Positions 44,027 through 54,589 of a DNA stretch of 64,000 nucleotides are shown piece after piece. The position numbers and the translations under genes are program-made. Below the pieces are notes generated by a model, which saw nothing but the letters and a program-made list of their open reading frames with translations, was not told the origin of the DNA and ran no database searches. Position 1 is the stretch's first letter. Each line of letters starts with the position of its first letter. Location of the stretch: NCBI GenBank assembly GCA_944332075.1, contig CALVJL010000003.1, positions 1 through 64,000 of the forward strand. Reading direction: 5' to 3'. Source of the stretch: an uncultured Bacilli bacterium (lineage in GTDB: Bacteria; Bacillota_I; Bacilli_A; RFN20; CAG-449).

Positions 44027-45391
44027 ATGGAAGATAAACTTTTTAAGGAAATCGTAACCCATTTACAGGTTCAAGGTTACGTATATCCTGGTTCACAAAT
44101 ATATGGTGGATTAGCAAATGCTTGGGATTATGGTCCACTTGGAGTTTTAATTAAAAATAATGTAAAAAGTCTTTGGTGGCAAAAATTTGTTACTGAACAA
44201 CCGATGAATGTCGGCTTAGATCCTGCAATTATTATGAATACTAAAGTTTGGGAAGCAACAGGACATATCTCAAATTTTAATGACCCATTAATCGATTGCA
44301 AAAAATGTAAGTCACGTCATCGCGCTGATGATTTAATTGAGCAACAAGCGCATATTTCATGCGATGGTTGGAGCAACGAACAAATGATAAATTACATCCG
44401 TGAAAATCATGTTAAATGCCCTGTTTGCGGTTCAAGTGATTTCACTGATATTCGCCAATTCCAATTAATGTTCAAAACACATATGGGTGTCACTGAGGAT
44501 GCGAAAAGCGAAGTTTATCTCCGCCCAGAAACTGCTCAAGGAATTTTTGTTAACTTTAGTAATGTTGCCCGTTCGGCTAGAAAAAAATTGCCTTTTGGTA
44601 TCTGCGATATCGGCAAAGCTTTTAGAAACGAAATTACTCCAGGCAACTTTACATTCCGTACTAGAGAATTTGAACAGATGGAAATGGAATTCTTTTGCCA
44701 TCCTGGAGAAGATTTAAAATGGTTTGAGTATTGGAAGAAATATTGTCATGATTTTCTCTTAACACTTGGCATTAAAGATGAGCATTTACGTCTACGCGAC
44801 CATGATAAAGCAGCTCTAGCTTTCTATTCTAAAGCTACTACTGATATTGAATATCTCTTCCCATTTGGTTGGGGTGAGTTATGGGGCATTGCTGATCGTA
44901 CTGATTATGATTTAAAACGCCACCAAGAATATAGCGGAGAAAATCTTACTTATCTCGATCCATTTACCAATGAGCGTTTTACTCCGTTCTGCGTCGAACC
45001 ATCAGTTGGTGTTGATAGAGTTGTCTTAGCTTGTCTATGCGATAGTTACGAAGTTGAACAACTCGAAAAAGATACCCGTATCGTTATGCATTTACATCCA
45101 GCATTAGCTCCATATAAAGTTGCAGTTCTCCCTCTTTCAAAACAGTTAAAAGAAGAGGCGGAAGGTGTCTTAAACAGATTAGTTAAAGAATTTTCATGCA
45201 CTTATGACGATGCTGGGGCGATTGGAAGAAGATACAGAAGACAAGACTCTATCGGTACTCCTTTCTGCTTAACAGTCGATTTTGATTCACAAGGTCAATC
45301 ATATACCCTTAGAAACCGCGATACTATGGAACAATTCCGCGGTTCATTAGACGAAATAATTGAATACGTCAAGAAAGCGATAAAATTATAG
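44027..45391 (+). CDS. glyQS: Glycyl-tRNA synthetase, homodimeric class II type
   Basis: The 454-residue protein is the alpha2-type enzyme: [15 protein letters not shown] (motif 1 region), a Cys-rich insertion ([20 protein letters not shown]), [25 protein letters not shown] (motif 2) and [13 protein letters not shown] (motif 3), followed by the anticodon domain. The presence of this form implies the separate glyQ/glyS pair is not used. It is the fifth gene of the conserved ybeY-rpoD cluster. Confidence 0.96.
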   Translation: MEDKLFKEIVTHLQVQGYVYPGSQIYGGLANAWDYGPLGVLIKNNVKSLWWQKFVTEQPMNVGLDPAIIMNTKVWEATGHISNFNDPLIDCKKCKSRHRADDLIEQQAHISCDGWSNEQMINYIRENHVKCPVCGSSDFTDIRQFQLMFKTHMGVTEDAKSEVYLRPETAQGIFVNFSNVARSARKKLPFGICDIGKAFRNEITPGNFTFRTREFEQMEMEFFCHPGEDLKWFEYWKKYCHDFLLTLGIKDEHLRLRDHDKAALAFYSKATTDIEYLFPFGWGELWGIADRTDYDLKRHQEYSGENLTYLDPFTNERFTPFCVEPSVGVDRVVLACLCDSYEVEQLEKDTRIVMHLHPALAPYKVAVLPLSKQLKEEAEGVLNRLVKEFSCTYDDAGAIGRRYRRQDSIGTPFCLTVDFDSQGQSYTLRNRDTMEQFRGSLDEIIEYVKKAIKL

Positions 45392-45395
45392 ATTC

Positions 45396-47147
45396 ATGAT
45401 TCCTAGAGAAGTTATTGATGATATCCTTAGCAAAGCGGATATCGTTCAAATCATTGGAAGTTATATAAATCTTGTTAAGAGAGGAAATAACTACTGGGCT
45501 CTCTGCCCATTTCATAACGATCGGCATCCTTCTTTAAGCGTGTCACCTTCTAAGCAAATATATTCTTGTTTTGTCTGTCATGAAGGTGGTAACGTTTTTA
45601 CCTTTGTCCAAAACTATGAAAAAATATCTTATATTGACGCGGTAAAAAAAGTAGCTAAGATGATTGGTTATTCTTCTCCTTCTCTTAATGTGGAGCAACG
45701 CCGTGTCGACGATGCGACAAAGGGGATACTTAGCTGCTTAAAAGATGCGAACGAATTTTATCATTACGTCGTTTTTACCGAAGCTGGTAAGCACGGATAT
45801 GATTATTTACAGTCAAGAAATATTGATAACGAAATGATTAATTATTTCTCTCTTGGATTTTCCCCAGATAACGGAGATATAACAATTAGGCAACTCCGTG
45901 GTAAAAATCATTCTGTTGACGAAATAGATCAATCCGGTATTCTTATTAGAAATGCAAACACCTTCTCAGATCGCTTTCAAGGAAGAATCACCTTTCCAAT
46001 CTATAATGAATATAGTGAGGTAATTGGCTTCTCAGCGCGAAAAATTGATAACTCATCAGATGATGCAAAATTTATTAACTCACCTGCAACTAAGGTTTTT
46101 AATAAATCAGCAATACTTTACAATTATCAAAACGCTAGTAAAGAAGCGCGTCGCGAAGGCTATATCTATATAGTTGAAGGATTTATGGATGTCTTTGCTT
46201 TCTATAGAGCCGGAATTAAATCTTGTATAGCTTTAATGGGAACAGCGTTCACAAGTGAGCATGCGAAAATACTAAGAAGATTAAATGTGCCATTGAGATT
46301 ATGTCTAGATGGCGATGACGCTGGACAGCACGGCATTTTATTGATGACGAAAATTCTCGATGAGTACCATATTTCTTATCAAATTGTGGATTATCACGGC
46401 GATAAGCGCGATCCTGATGATATATTCAATCAAGATGGAAAAGAAAAATTTATTACATTGGTTAGCAAATTAATCAAGAAGAATGATTTCCTCATAAATT
46501 ATTTTACAAACAGGCATGACTTATCATCAATTGATGGAAAAAAAGATTTTCTCGATGATGTAATCAAAAATTATTCTTCATTTAGTGATGATATTGAAAA
46601 AAAATTATTTCTTAGCCAAGTAAGTTCATTAGTCAATCTTGATATATCGTCACTGAAGGAATTATTTAAGGATAAAAAAGTTGATGATGCCTTCGCGTTT
46701 GGAGATTTTAGAATAAAAAAACAAAAATTAACCAAAATTGAAAATTCTGAACAGCATTTAATACGTTATATGCTTCAATCAATGGAGGCCGTCGAGTATA
46801 TCAAAGAAAGCTCAATTCCAGTCTTCATTGATGATATCTATAACCTATTAGCTAAGTATATTATTGAATATAAAAGCGAGAAACCAGACATTGATATAAA
46901 AGATTTAATTAATCTTATTCAGCAGACTGGCGGCGATCAAAAAATGATTAATCTGTTAATCTCAATTAGTGAGATGAAAGATATGTCACCATATAGCAGA
47001 AAATCAGCTGATGAATATATTGATGTCATACAAAAAAATTTATCCGACAAAGAGTTCCTCAATCAATTTGAGGATGCTGGAAAAAAACAAGATCCATTAT
47101 TGCAAGCTAAATTGTTAGATATGCGAATAAAGAAAAAAAGACAATAA
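45396..47147 (+). CDS. dnaG: DNA primase
   Basis: The 583-residue protein has the CHC2 zinc-binding domain (CPFHNDRHPSLSVSPSK, CFVCHEGG), the Toprim domain with IVEGFMDVFAFYRAG and LDGDDAGQHG, and a C-terminal helicase-interaction region. It makes RNA primers for replication. It starts 4 bases after glyQS and is followed by rpoD, the classic macromolecular synthesis operon. Confidence 0.97.
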   Translation: MIPREVIDDILSKADIVQIIGSYINLVKRGNNYWALCPFHNDRHPSLSVSPSKQIYSCFVCHEGGNVFTFVQNYEKISYIDAVKKVAKMIGYSSPSLNVEQRRVDDATKGILSCLKDANEFYHYVVFTEAGKHGYDYLQSRNIDNEMINYFSLGFSPDNGDITIRQLRGKNHSVDEIDQSGILIRNANTFSDRFQGRITFPIYNEYSEVIGFSARKIDNSSDDAKFINSPATKVFNKSAILYNYQNASKEARREGYIYIVEGFMDVFAFYRAGIKSCIALMGTAFTSEHAKILRRLNVPLRLCLDGDDAGQHGILLMTKILDEYHISYQIVDYHGDKRDPDDIFNQDGKEKFITLVSKLIKKNDFLINYFTNRHDLSSIDGKKDFLDDVIKNYSSFSDDIEKKLFLSQVSSLVNLDISSLKELFKDKKVDDAFAFGDFRIKKQKLTKIENSEQHLIRYMLQSMEAVEYIKESSIPVFIDDIYNLLAKYIIEYKSEKPDIDIKDLINLIQQTGGDQKMINLLISISEMKDMSPYSRKSADEYIDVIQKNLSDKEFLNQFEDAGKKQDPLLQAKLLDMRIKKKRQ

Positions 47148-47168
47148 ATATTAGAAAGGAAGAATTTT

Positions 47169-48464
47169 ATGCTAGAAAAAGACAGAGACGATTTAGAGAT
47201 GGAAAACGAACTCGATGAAGATGAAGAAATCGATGATTCTCCAGTAGAGATTGAAGATGTACACGATGATATTGAATCTCTTGATTCCATTAAAAAGAAA
47301 TTTGAAAAACAAGGACTAAAAGACGGCTATATCAATCAAGAAGACCTTCTTGATGCAACTCAACGTCTTGATTTAAAGGATGATGATATTGAATCTTTAA
47401 TTAAATATTTCCAAGATAAGAATATCAAAGTTATCTCCGATACTGATGATGAGCAAGATTTTGATAATATGGATGTCTCGGAAGAAGAATTGGAGAAGAT
47501 GGATAATCAAGATGATCTCACCGAAGTCTTCGAAGATGATAGCGGAGATTTTAGCGATGGTCAAACTGAAGATGTAGATACTTCTGCTCTTGATTTTGAT
47601 AACGATTTATATGCGACCGATTCTAGTAAAATTAATGACCCGGTTAAAATGTATCTCAAGCAAATTGGCTGCTATAAGTTACTAACTTCACAGGAAGAAA
47701 TTGAGTTGGCGAAGAGAATTAAACAAGGCGATCAACAAGCTAAAAATAAATTAACTCAAGCTAACTTAAGATTGGTTGTTTCCATTGCTAAGCATTATGT
47801 TGGCCGCGGTATGCTCTTCCTCGATTTAATTCAAGAGGGAAATTTAGGTTTGATGAAAGCTGTTGAAAAGTTTGATTATACAAAAGGATTTAAATTTTCA
47901 ACCTATGCTACTTGGTGGATTAAACAAGCTATTACTCGTGCGATTGCCGACCAAGCTAGAACCATTAGAATTCCAGTTCACATGGTCGAGACAATTAATA
48001 AGATAACTCGTGTCCAAAGAAAACTTGTCCAAGAAAAGGGACGTGAGCCGACAGCTGAAGAAATTGCAGCCGAATTGAAAAATGATGCTATTACTCCAGA
48101 AAGAGTCAGAGAAATTCAAAAAATTGCTCTTGACCCAGTTTCATTGGAAACACCTATCGGCGAAGAAGACGATTCTCATTTAGGTGATTTCATCGAAGAT
48201 AAAGATGCGGTATCACCATCTGAATATACGACAAAATCATTATTAAAAGATGAATTAAGATCAGTGATGAAGGAATTAACTGACCGTGAAGAAAGAGTTT
48301 TAAGACTTAGATACGGACTTGATGATGATCGACCAAGAACACTTGAAGAGGTCGGTAAAGAATTCGGCGTTACGAGAGAAAGAATTCGTCAAATTGAAGC
48401 AAAGGCTATTAGAAAATTAAGACACCCAGCTCGGGCAAAACGTTTTGGTGATTTCCGTGACTAA
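47169..48464 (+). CDS. rpoD: Principal sigma factor RpoD
   Basis: The 431-residue protein has an acidic N-terminus (region 1.1, about residues 1-150), region 2 ([25 protein letters not shown] and [16 protein letters not shown]) and regions 3 and 4 ([23 protein letters not shown]). It directs RNA polymerase to TTGACA/TATAAT promoters such as the dnaK and cyclophilin promoters seen here. The GAAAGGAAG site precedes the ATG. Its C-terminus overlaps the start of trmK. Confidence 0.98.
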   Translation: MLEKDRDDLEMENELDEDEEIDDSPVEIEDVHDDIESLDSIKKKFEKQGLKDGYINQEDLLDATQRLDLKDDDIESLIKYFQDKNIKVISDTDDEQDFDNMDVSEEELEKMDNQDDLTEVFEDDSGDFSDGQTEDVDTSALDFDNDLYATDSSKINDPVKMYLKQIGCYKLLTSQEEIELAKRIKQGDQQAKNKLTQANLRLVVSIAKHYVGRGMLFLDLIQEGNLGLMKAVEKFDYTKGFKFSTYATWWIKQAITRAIADQARTIRIPVHMVETINKITRVQRKLVQEKGREPTAEEIAAELKNDAITPERVREIQKIALDPVSLETPIGEEDDSHLGDFIEDKDAVSPSEYTTKSLLKDELRSVMKELTDREERVLRLRYGLDDDRPRTLEEVGKEFGVTRERIRQIEAKAIRKLRHPARAKRFGDFRD

Positions 48465-49122
48465 AAATATTTCTGCTAGATTAAAAGAAATTAGTGAATA
48501 TATTTCTCCCGATGATAGGGTTGCCGATATTGGCTCTGATCATGGATATCTTCTTCTCCTTTTACTCGATAAAGGATGTAAAAGATTATTGGGAATTGAA
48601 AATAAAAATGGTCCGTTTTTGCATTTAAAAGAAAATCTTAATCAATATTTAAATGATAAAATTGAAGTTTCTTTTTCTGACGGACTTTCGTATCTCCCAG
48701 CTGATATTAATACTTTAGCATTTGCCGGAATGGGAGGGAAAAATATTATTTCTATCTTATCCAATAACGAAAGCAAGTTAGAGCAAATTGAAAAAATTGT
48801 TGTATCACCGCATATTGATATTCCTGCATTAAGAAGATATTTAACAGGAAAAGGGTATTATATCGAAAGTGAAGATATCATCTTTGATGAAAAATATTAT
48901 TTTGTGGATGTCTTTAAAAAAGGATCTAAAACTTATACTGACGAAGAAATTTATTTCGGCCCAATTCTTTTAAGCGTTCAACCATATTTATTTCGCAAAT
49001 ACTATCAAGAATTAGCTGATCATTATCGCCATTTATTACTTACTGCTCCTCTTGACAGCGTACGAAAAAAAGAACTTAACGATAAGATAAGTTACATAAA
49101 GGAGTATGTCCGTGAAAAGTAA
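48457..49122 (+). CDS. trmK: tRNA (adenine22-N1)-methyltransferase TrmK
   Basis: The 221-residue protein starts most plausibly at GTG 48457 ([12 protein letters not shown]) within the rpoD end, preceded by [24 protein letters not shown] is SAM motif I and [14 protein letters not shown] follows later in the fold. TrmK methylates A22 of tRNA in Gram-positive bacteria, and the rpoD-trmK-nif3-like order is typical of Bacillus. Confidence 0.9.
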   Translation: MTKNISARLKEISEYISPDDRVADIGSDHGYLLLLLLDKGCKRLLGIENKNGPFLHLKENLNQYLNDKIEVSFSDGLSYLPADINTLAFAGMGGKNIISILSNNESKLEQIEKIVVSPHIDIPALRRYLTGKGYYIESEDIIFDEKYYFVDVFKKGSKTYTDEEIYFGPILLSVQPYLFRKYYQELADHYRHLLLTAPLDSVRKKELNDKISYIKEYVREK

Positions 49123-49882
49123 AAAATTAATCAGAAAGCTTTTTTCTTTATATCCGACTAGTATTGCCAAAAAATATCATGATTACGTCGGGAAGATGCT
49201 TCCCTGTCTGCGCGAGGAAGTTAATAAAATAATTGTTTGCCTTGATGTAACTAAAAAAGTTGTTGATGCTGCACTTGTTAATGATGTCGATTTAATTATT
49301 TCACATCATCCGTTTATCTATGGGAAGAAAAAAGATGTTTTGTTAGATCCATATAAAGCAGATTTGTATAGTCGTTTGCTTTCCCATAACATCTGCGTTT
49401 ATTCTTTTCATACAAATTTTGACGAAGGCAAAAATGGCATGAATGATGCTCTGCTAGGCGCGTTAGGATTAGAAAATATTCATCCGCTTGAAAGTATTCC
49501 GATGGCTAGAATCGGTATGCTTCCAGAAGAAGTCGATATCAATGTCTTTGCTAAAAATGCTGTGAAAAGTTTAAAATTAAATTATGGTCAATTGCTTCCA
49601 TACGGAAAAAATAAAATTAAAACGGTAGCCATTATCGGCGGAGCTGGAGCAAGAGAATGCTTCTTAGCTTATAAAGAAGGCGCAGATTTATTTATCTCTG
49701 GTGACACGCCTTATCATATTCGCCGAGAAATTATCGATAAGGGGTACAACTATTTGCATCTCGATCACGAAATAGAAAAAATATTTATTCCGACTTTTGC
49801 AAAAATTCTTTCAAAAATTGATTCATCATTAGAAATTATACCTATTGATGATGTCGTTCAAATGGAATTAATAACTCTTTAA
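49112..49882 (+). CDS. Nif3-like dinuclear metal centre protein
   Basis: The 256-residue protein is taken from GTG 49112 rather than ATG 49106, because AAGGAG is 7 bases before it. LIISHHPFIYGKK and FHTNFDEGKNGMNDALLG are the metal-ligand regions of the Nif3/YqfO fold, and GDTPYHIRREI matches the third. The family is a hexameric metal-binding protein of uncertain function, possibly a GTP cyclohydrolase-like enzyme. It is co-transcribed with trmK. Its 3' end overlaps the convergent ispH by 15 bases. Confidence 0.87.
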   Translation: MKSKKLIRKLFSLYPTSIAKKYHDYVGKMLPCLREEVNKIIVCLDVTKKVVDAALVNDVDLIISHHPFIYGKKKDVLLDPYKADLYSRLLSHNICVYSFHTNFDEGKNGMNDALLGALGLENIHPLESIPMARIGMLPEEVDINVFAKNAVKSLKLNYGQLLPYGKNKIKTVAIIGGAGARECFLAYKEGADLFISGDTPYHIRREIIDKGYNYLHLDHEIEKIFIPTFAKILSKIDSSLEIIPIDDVVQMELITL

Positions 49883-50725
49883 ATATTCAATAATTGGATT
49901 TATCACTTCTTTTGGAGTTGAAGCTCCCGCGGTGATAAATCCTTTTTCATTTTTTGAAAAATTAATTCTTTTGACTTCATCAAGAGAATTAACCAAAAAG
50001 ACACGTTTGTTTGAATATTTTTGCTTTGCTAATTCAAATAATCTCGTCGAATTAGATGAAATTTTATCTCCGATTACAATAATAAAATCTTCATCGCTTA
50101 CTTCATCTAAGGCTTGCTGCCGTTTTTTCGTGGCAAAGCAAATATCGTTAATAATCTTAACATGCGAATAATACTTTCTTATCACATCGTATATCGGATT
50201 CAAAGCGTCTTGAATCAATGTTGTCTGATTATGAACAGAAGCGTATTCGCCTTTTTTTAAGACTGAATAATCAGGATTTTTAAAATCGAGAAAAATAATA
50301 TTTTTATCAAGTGATAATGAAGCTAGTGTCTCAGGATGATTTGTAATTCCGATAAAAATAACATCATCACCTTCCTCAAGAGCTTTTTCAATTGATTTAA
50401 AGTTTGCTTTAACTCGTGGACAAGTCGTATCGATAATTTTTAAACCTTTATCTATCGCTAGTTGATCTAGTCTTTTATCGTGACCATGCGCGGAAAAAAC
50501 GATTGTTCCTTGGTCAAGCGAGTTAATTTTTTCAGCTAGAGACCTGTTATCATCAAGAACAAAATAACCATCTTTAGCTATATTTTCCATTATCAAAGAA
50601 TTATGAACGATAGGTGAAAGTAATGTAATTTTTTCAGAGTTATCTTGTTTTGCTTGGCGTAAGATTCTCAAAGCATTTTCAACGCCTAAACAAAATCCAT
50701 AACAGCTCGCTAAGGTGATTTTCAT
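49868..50725 (-). CDS. ispH: 4-hydroxy-3-methylbut-2-enyl diphosphate reductase
   Basis: The 285-residue protein has the three cluster cysteines (YGFCLGVENAL, DTTCPRVKANF and NDICFATKKRQQALDE) and the HGHD/HNQTT/NHPETL-type substrate motifs. It catalyses the last MEP step, giving IPP and DMAPP. Together with ispG at 59.4-60.4 kb this shows isoprenoids are made by the MEP route. The gene is convergent with the Nif3-like gene and overlaps it. Confidence 0.95.
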   Translation of the reverse strand: MKITLASCYGFCLGVENALRILRQAKQDNSEKITLLSPIVHNSLIMENIAKDGYFVLDDNRSLAEKINSLDQGTIVFSAHGHDKRLDQLAIDKGLKIIDTTCPRVKANFKSIEKALEEGDDVIFIGITNHPETLASLSLDKNIIFLDFKNPDYSVLKKGEYASVHNQTTLIQDALNPIYDVIRKYYSHVKIINDICFATKKRQQALDEVSDEDFIIVIGDKISSNSTRLFELAKQKYSNKRVFLVNSLDEVKRINFSKNEKGFITAGASTPKEVINPIIEYLKSY

Positions 50726-50815
50726 ATGTTTAATGTATCACAGATAAAAATAATAACAAGTAAATGCTAGAAAAAAGATGAGAATAGAAGTGAAAATTAT
50801 ACAAAATATGGCGTA

Positions 50816-50832
50816 TTGATATATAATATCAA
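50816..50832 (+). promoter_or_regulatory. Palindrome over the apt -10
   Basis: TTGATAT-ATA-ATATCAA is a perfect inverted repeat that overlaps TATAAT at 50822-50827, 23 bases before the apt start. It may be an operator. No clear -35 is seen. Confidence 0.4.
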
Positions 50833-50854
50833 TGCAATGTGCAGGGAGGTTATT

Positions 50855-51385
50855 ATGAATTTAAACGATTATATTGCGGTTATTGATAATTATCCAAAAA
50901 AGGGAATTTCTTTTAAGGATATCACACCGTTAGTAAAAGATCCTGACGCTTTTGCTGATGCTTGCTCACAGCTAGCAGAATTTGCTAAAAGTGTCGGGGC
51001 TAATATAATTGTCGGTCCGGAAGCTCGCGGATTTATTTTTGGTGCACCGACCGCAATTATGGCACATATGGGATTTGTCCCGGTTAGAAAGCCAAATAAA
51101 TTACCGCGTGAAGTAATCACGTATACTTATCAACTCGAATATGGTACCGACACTCTCTGCATGCATCGAGATGCAATTAAAAAAGGTGACAAAGTAGTTA
51201 TTATTGATGATTTAGTCGCTGTCGGCGGTACAATTAATGCCGTTGCTCACATGGTTGAAGAACTTGGAGGCGAAGTAGCCGGTGTTGGATGCGTTATCGC
51301 CTTAGAAGGTTTATCCGGTATTAAAGAATTGCCAGAAAAATATCCATTTAAAGCTTTGCTCACCCTCACGGATGAGGTGAAGTAA
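50855..51385 (+). CDS. apt: Adenine phosphoribosyltransferase
   Basis: The 176-residue protein starts at ATG 50855 (MNLNDYIAVIDNYPKKG) after AGGGAGG. VVIIDDLVAVGGTINAV is the PRPP-binding signature and ARGFIFGAPTA the purine-side loop. It makes AMP from adenine and PRPP. It precedes relA as in many Firmicutes. Confidence 0.97.
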   Translation: MNLNDYIAVIDNYPKKGISFKDITPLVKDPDAFADACSQLAEFAKSVGANIIVGPEARGFIFGAPTAIMAHMGFVPVRKPNKLPREVITYTYQLEYGTDTLCMHRDAIKKGDKVVIIDDLVAVGGTINAVAHMVEELGGEVAGVGCVIALEGLSGIKELPEKYPFKALLTLTDEVK

Positions 51386-51388
51386 TTA

Positions 51389-53584
51389 ATGGGGAAATTC
51401 GTATATCCAAAACACACATATCAGGATGTAAAAAATAAATTTGAAAATTACATCCACAATCCCGACGATATCGCTAGAATTGATAAGGCTTATCAATTTG
51501 CCTGCGAAAAACATGCTGGACAATTTAGAAAATCCGGTGAACCATATATTGTTCATTTGATTGAAGTAGCTTATATTGTGACTGAGTTCAATGTCGGACC
51601 GACGACGATTATCGTCGCTCTTTTGCATGACACGGTTGAAGACTGTCAGGTTACGTTAGAAGAATTAGCCAATACTTTTTCTCCAGAAGTAGCGACTATG
51701 GTCGATGCCTTAACAAAAATTAAGGCTCTTTCAAAGCGGAAAGATAAAGAATTTTTAGCGGAATCGCACCGGAAGATTTTCATCGCGATGTCACGCGATG
51801 TCAGAGTTATTATTGTTAAATTAGCGGATCGCTTACATAATATGCGGACATTAGATTTTATGCCTGAGGATAAAAGAAAACGGATTGCTACTGAGACTCT
51901 CGAAGTCTACGCTCCGATTGCACACCGCTTAGGTATTAATATCATCAAAAGCGAATTAGAAGATTTATCTCTTTATTATCTTGAACCAGAAAAATATCTA
52001 GAGATTGAGTCGCTTTTAAACAATAATACGATTAACCGGCAAAATAATATAAAAATAATGGAAAAGAAAATCGCTGATATGCTGATTTCTAAAAATATTA
52101 AGTTTGAAATCTCCGCGCGTATTAAGTCGATTTATTCCATTTACAAAAAAATCCATGTTAAGGGTCGGAAATTTGATGAAATTTACGATATCATGGCGAT
52201 TAGAATTATTACCGAAACCGAAGTTAACTGCTACGAAGTATTAGGTTATATCCATAGCATTTATAAACCAATTCCTGGCCGTTTTAAAGATTATATCGCT
52301 ATGCCTAAACCAAATATGTATCAATCTCTACATACGACAATTGTTGCTAATGATGGCAACATTTATGAAATTCAAATCAGAACTAAAGAGATGGATGAAA
52401 TTGCTGAAAACGGTGTTGCCGCACACTGGAGATATAAAGAAGGCGAAAAATACGATCCTAAACGCGAGCAAAAAGAAATTGAAGAAAAACTTCACTGGTT
52501 AGGTGAATTTAAATCATATGAATCAGATAGCAAAGATGCTAGAGATTATATGACTGCTCTTCAACATGATATTTTTGATGCGAACGTTTATGTATTTACT
52601 CCGCTTGGGAGGGTTATTGACCTACCGACAGGTGCTACACCTCTTGATTTTGCTTATAAAGTCCATACAAAGGTTGGCGATCAAGCTGTCGGGGCATTGG
52701 TTAATGGCCTGCTTGTTCCATTGACCTATCAATTAAAAACCGGTGATGTCTGCGAGATTAAAACAAGTAAAAATTCACCTGGTCCAAATGAAGGTTGGTT
52801 AAATATTGTCAAAACTAGTTTTGCAAGGAACCATATTAGAAAATATTTAGCTAAGAAAAATGTACAAGTTAACCGCGAAATCAATATTCAAAAAGGTAAA
52901 GCGATGCTTGCAGATGATTTTAAAGATTACGGTTATAATGATAAACAAATGGTCAAGATGTTAATGGATAATAAAATTCTTGATAAATATCCGTATCAAA
53001 CACTTGATGATTTGTTTGCTGGTATAGCTACAAAAAATCCACCTACTTCTAGTATTATTGATGCATTAGGTTTAAAAAAATTTTCTGATGATGTTGCATT
53101 AAAGAAATATTTAGGAAAGAATTCTTCTAAAACTTATAATCCAAATCAAGCGATTTTGGTTAATGGAGTGGATCAATTGAAAGTCACAGTTGCTCCTTGT
53201 TGCTCACCGCTTCCTGGCGACAAGATTATCGGATTTGTTTCACGCGGAAAAGGCGTAAAGATTCACCGAGTTGAGTGTCCAAATATTAAAGAAGAGCAAA
53301 GACTTATCCAAGTTATGTGGAATCCGGATATGAAAGATCAAAACTTCCCGGTTAATGTCGAAGTCGATGCAAATGACCGAAATAATTTGCTTGTCGATAT
53401 CATGTCACTTTTAAGCCAGTTAAAAGTTCCTTGCCAAAAAATTTCGGCAAAAATTCACCGCGATACTGTCACTGTTCAGGTATCGATGACGGTTATGCTT
53501 CCAAATATTGTTAAGATGCAAGATTTATTTAATGCGCTTATCAATGTTGATGGAGTTTATGAAGTGAAAAGGGTCATGAAATAA
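51389..53584 (+). CDS. relA: Bifunctional (p)ppGpp synthetase/hydrolase (Rsh/RelA)
   Basis: The 731-residue protein has the HD hydrolase domain (ALLHDTVEDCQVT, LADRLHNMRTLD), the synthetase domain (YDIMAIRII and MPKPNMYQSLHTTIV), a TGS domain (YVFTPLGRVIDLPTGATPLDFAYKVHT), a Zn-finger-like CCSPLPGD region and a C-terminal ACT domain. It makes and degrades the stringent alarmone. It overlaps translationally with apt upstream (3-base gap) and rluD-like downstream. Confidence 0.97.
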   Translation: MGKFVYPKHTYQDVKNKFENYIHNPDDIARIDKAYQFACEKHAGQFRKSGEPYIVHLIEVAYIVTEFNVGPTTIIVALLHDTVEDCQVTLEELANTFSPEVATMVDALTKIKALSKRKDKEFLAESHRKIFIAMSRDVRVIIVKLADRLHNMRTLDFMPEDKRKRIATETLEVYAPIAHRLGINIIKSELEDLSLYYLEPEKYLEIESLLNNNTINRQNNIKIMEKKIADMLISKNIKFEISARIKSIYSIYKKIHVKGRKFDEIYDIMAIRIITETEVNCYEVLGYIHSIYKPIPGRFKDYIAMPKPNMYQSLHTTIVANDGNIYEIQIRTKEMDEIAENGVAAHWRYKEGEKYDPKREQKEIEEKLHWLGEFKSYESDSKDARDYMTALQHDIFDANVYVFTPLGRVIDLPTGATPLDFAYKVHTKVGDQAVGALVNGLLVPLTYQLKTGDVCEIKTSKNSPGPNEGWLNIVKTSFARNHIRKYLAKKNVQVNREINIQKGKAMLADDFKDYGYNDKQMVKMLMDNKILDKYPYQTLDDLFAGIATKNPPTSSIIDALGLKKFSDDVALKKYLGKNSSKTYNPNQAILVNGVDQLKVTVAPCCSPLPGDKIIGFVSRGKGVKIHRVECPNIKEEQRLIQVMWNPDMKDQNFPVNVEVDANDRNNLLVDIMSLLSQLKVPCQKISAKIHRDTVTVQVSMTVMLPNIVKMQDLFNALINVDGVYEVKRVMK

Positions 53585-54580
53585 ATGAGAAAAAGTAACT
53601 TAGTTAATGAAAAAGTTTTAAAAGAATACCGCGTTCATCAATCGATGCGTTTGATTGATTTTTTGATGGAAACTTTTGCATCAAAAAGCAGAAACAATAT
53701 TAAGTCATTATTAAGTAGAAGACTTGTTTTGGTTAATGGTGCTCCAGTTTCCCAATTTGACTTTCAAGTCGTAAATGGTGACATCGTTCAAATATCTCCG
53801 CATCCGGTTAGGGAAACTAGACAAAAAGCTTCAAAATTAGAAATTATTTACGAAGATGAAAATTTCCTTGTCATCAACAAACCGTCCAATCTTCTTTCAG
53901 TTGCCAGCGATAAAGAAAAAACTATTACAGCTTATCGCTTATTGTCTGATTATGTAAAACAAGAAGATAAGCGCAAAAGAATTTATGTCGTCCATCGAAT
54001 CGATAAAGAAACATCAGGTGTCTTAGTCTTCGTTAAGAGCGATAAGCTTAGACACTTATTAACTGATGGCGATAACTGGAATAATCTAGTCAAGAAAAGA
54101 GAGTATATCGCTCTCTGTGAAGGCGTAATGGAAAAGAAGAGCGATGTCTTAATTAATAACCTTCTAGAATCAAACACTAATTTAGTGTATGTTGCCAAAG
54201 GAAGAGACGGACATAAAGCAATTACTAAATATCAAGTTATAAAAGAAAATGAAAAATATTCTATGCTTGATGTTGAAATTGAAACCGGCAGAAAGAATCA
54301 AATTCGCGTTCAACTAAAACATATTCATCATCCAATTGTCGGAGATGAGAAATATCTTTCATCAAGTGATCCAATTCACAGATTAGGATTACATGCTTAT
54401 AAACTGGTAATCACTAATCCTTTAGATAACAAAACAATGACATTCGTGGCCAAAGAGCCAAAAGAATTCGAACGCGTTTTTGCAAAAGATTTTATTGAAC
54501 CACAAAAACGTAAAAGTTTTAAAAATGATAGAGCGGCTTCTGTTGAGAAAAATAAGAAGTCATCTATAATTAATAGATGA
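53585..54580 (+). CDS. Large-subunit-type pseudouridine synthase (RluD-like)
   Basis: The 331-residue protein has an N-terminal S4 domain (MRLIDFLMETFASKSRNNIKS) and the RluD/RsuA-type catalytic domain with VVHRIDKETSGVLVFVKSD (catalytic Asp) and ETGRKNQIRVQLKHI. It probably converts uridine to pseudouridine in 23S rRNA, but the site cannot be told. The start follows relA without a gap. Confidence 0.92.
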   Translation: MRKSNLVNEKVLKEYRVHQSMRLIDFLMETFASKSRNNIKSLLSRRLVLVNGAPVSQFDFQVVNGDIVQISPHPVRETRQKASKLEIIYEDENFLVINKPSNLLSVASDKEKTITAYRLLSDYVKQEDKRKRIYVVHRIDKETSGVLVFVKSDKLRHLLTDGDNWNNLVKKREYIALCEGVMEKKSDVLINNLLESNTNLVYVAKGRDGHKAITKYQVIKENEKYSMLDVEIETGRKNQIRVQLKHIHHPIVGDEKYLSSSDPIHRLGLHAYKLVITNPLDNKTMTFVAKEPKEFERVFAKDFIEPQKRKSFKNDRAASVEKNKKSSIINR

Positions 54581-54589
54581 GGTATAATT

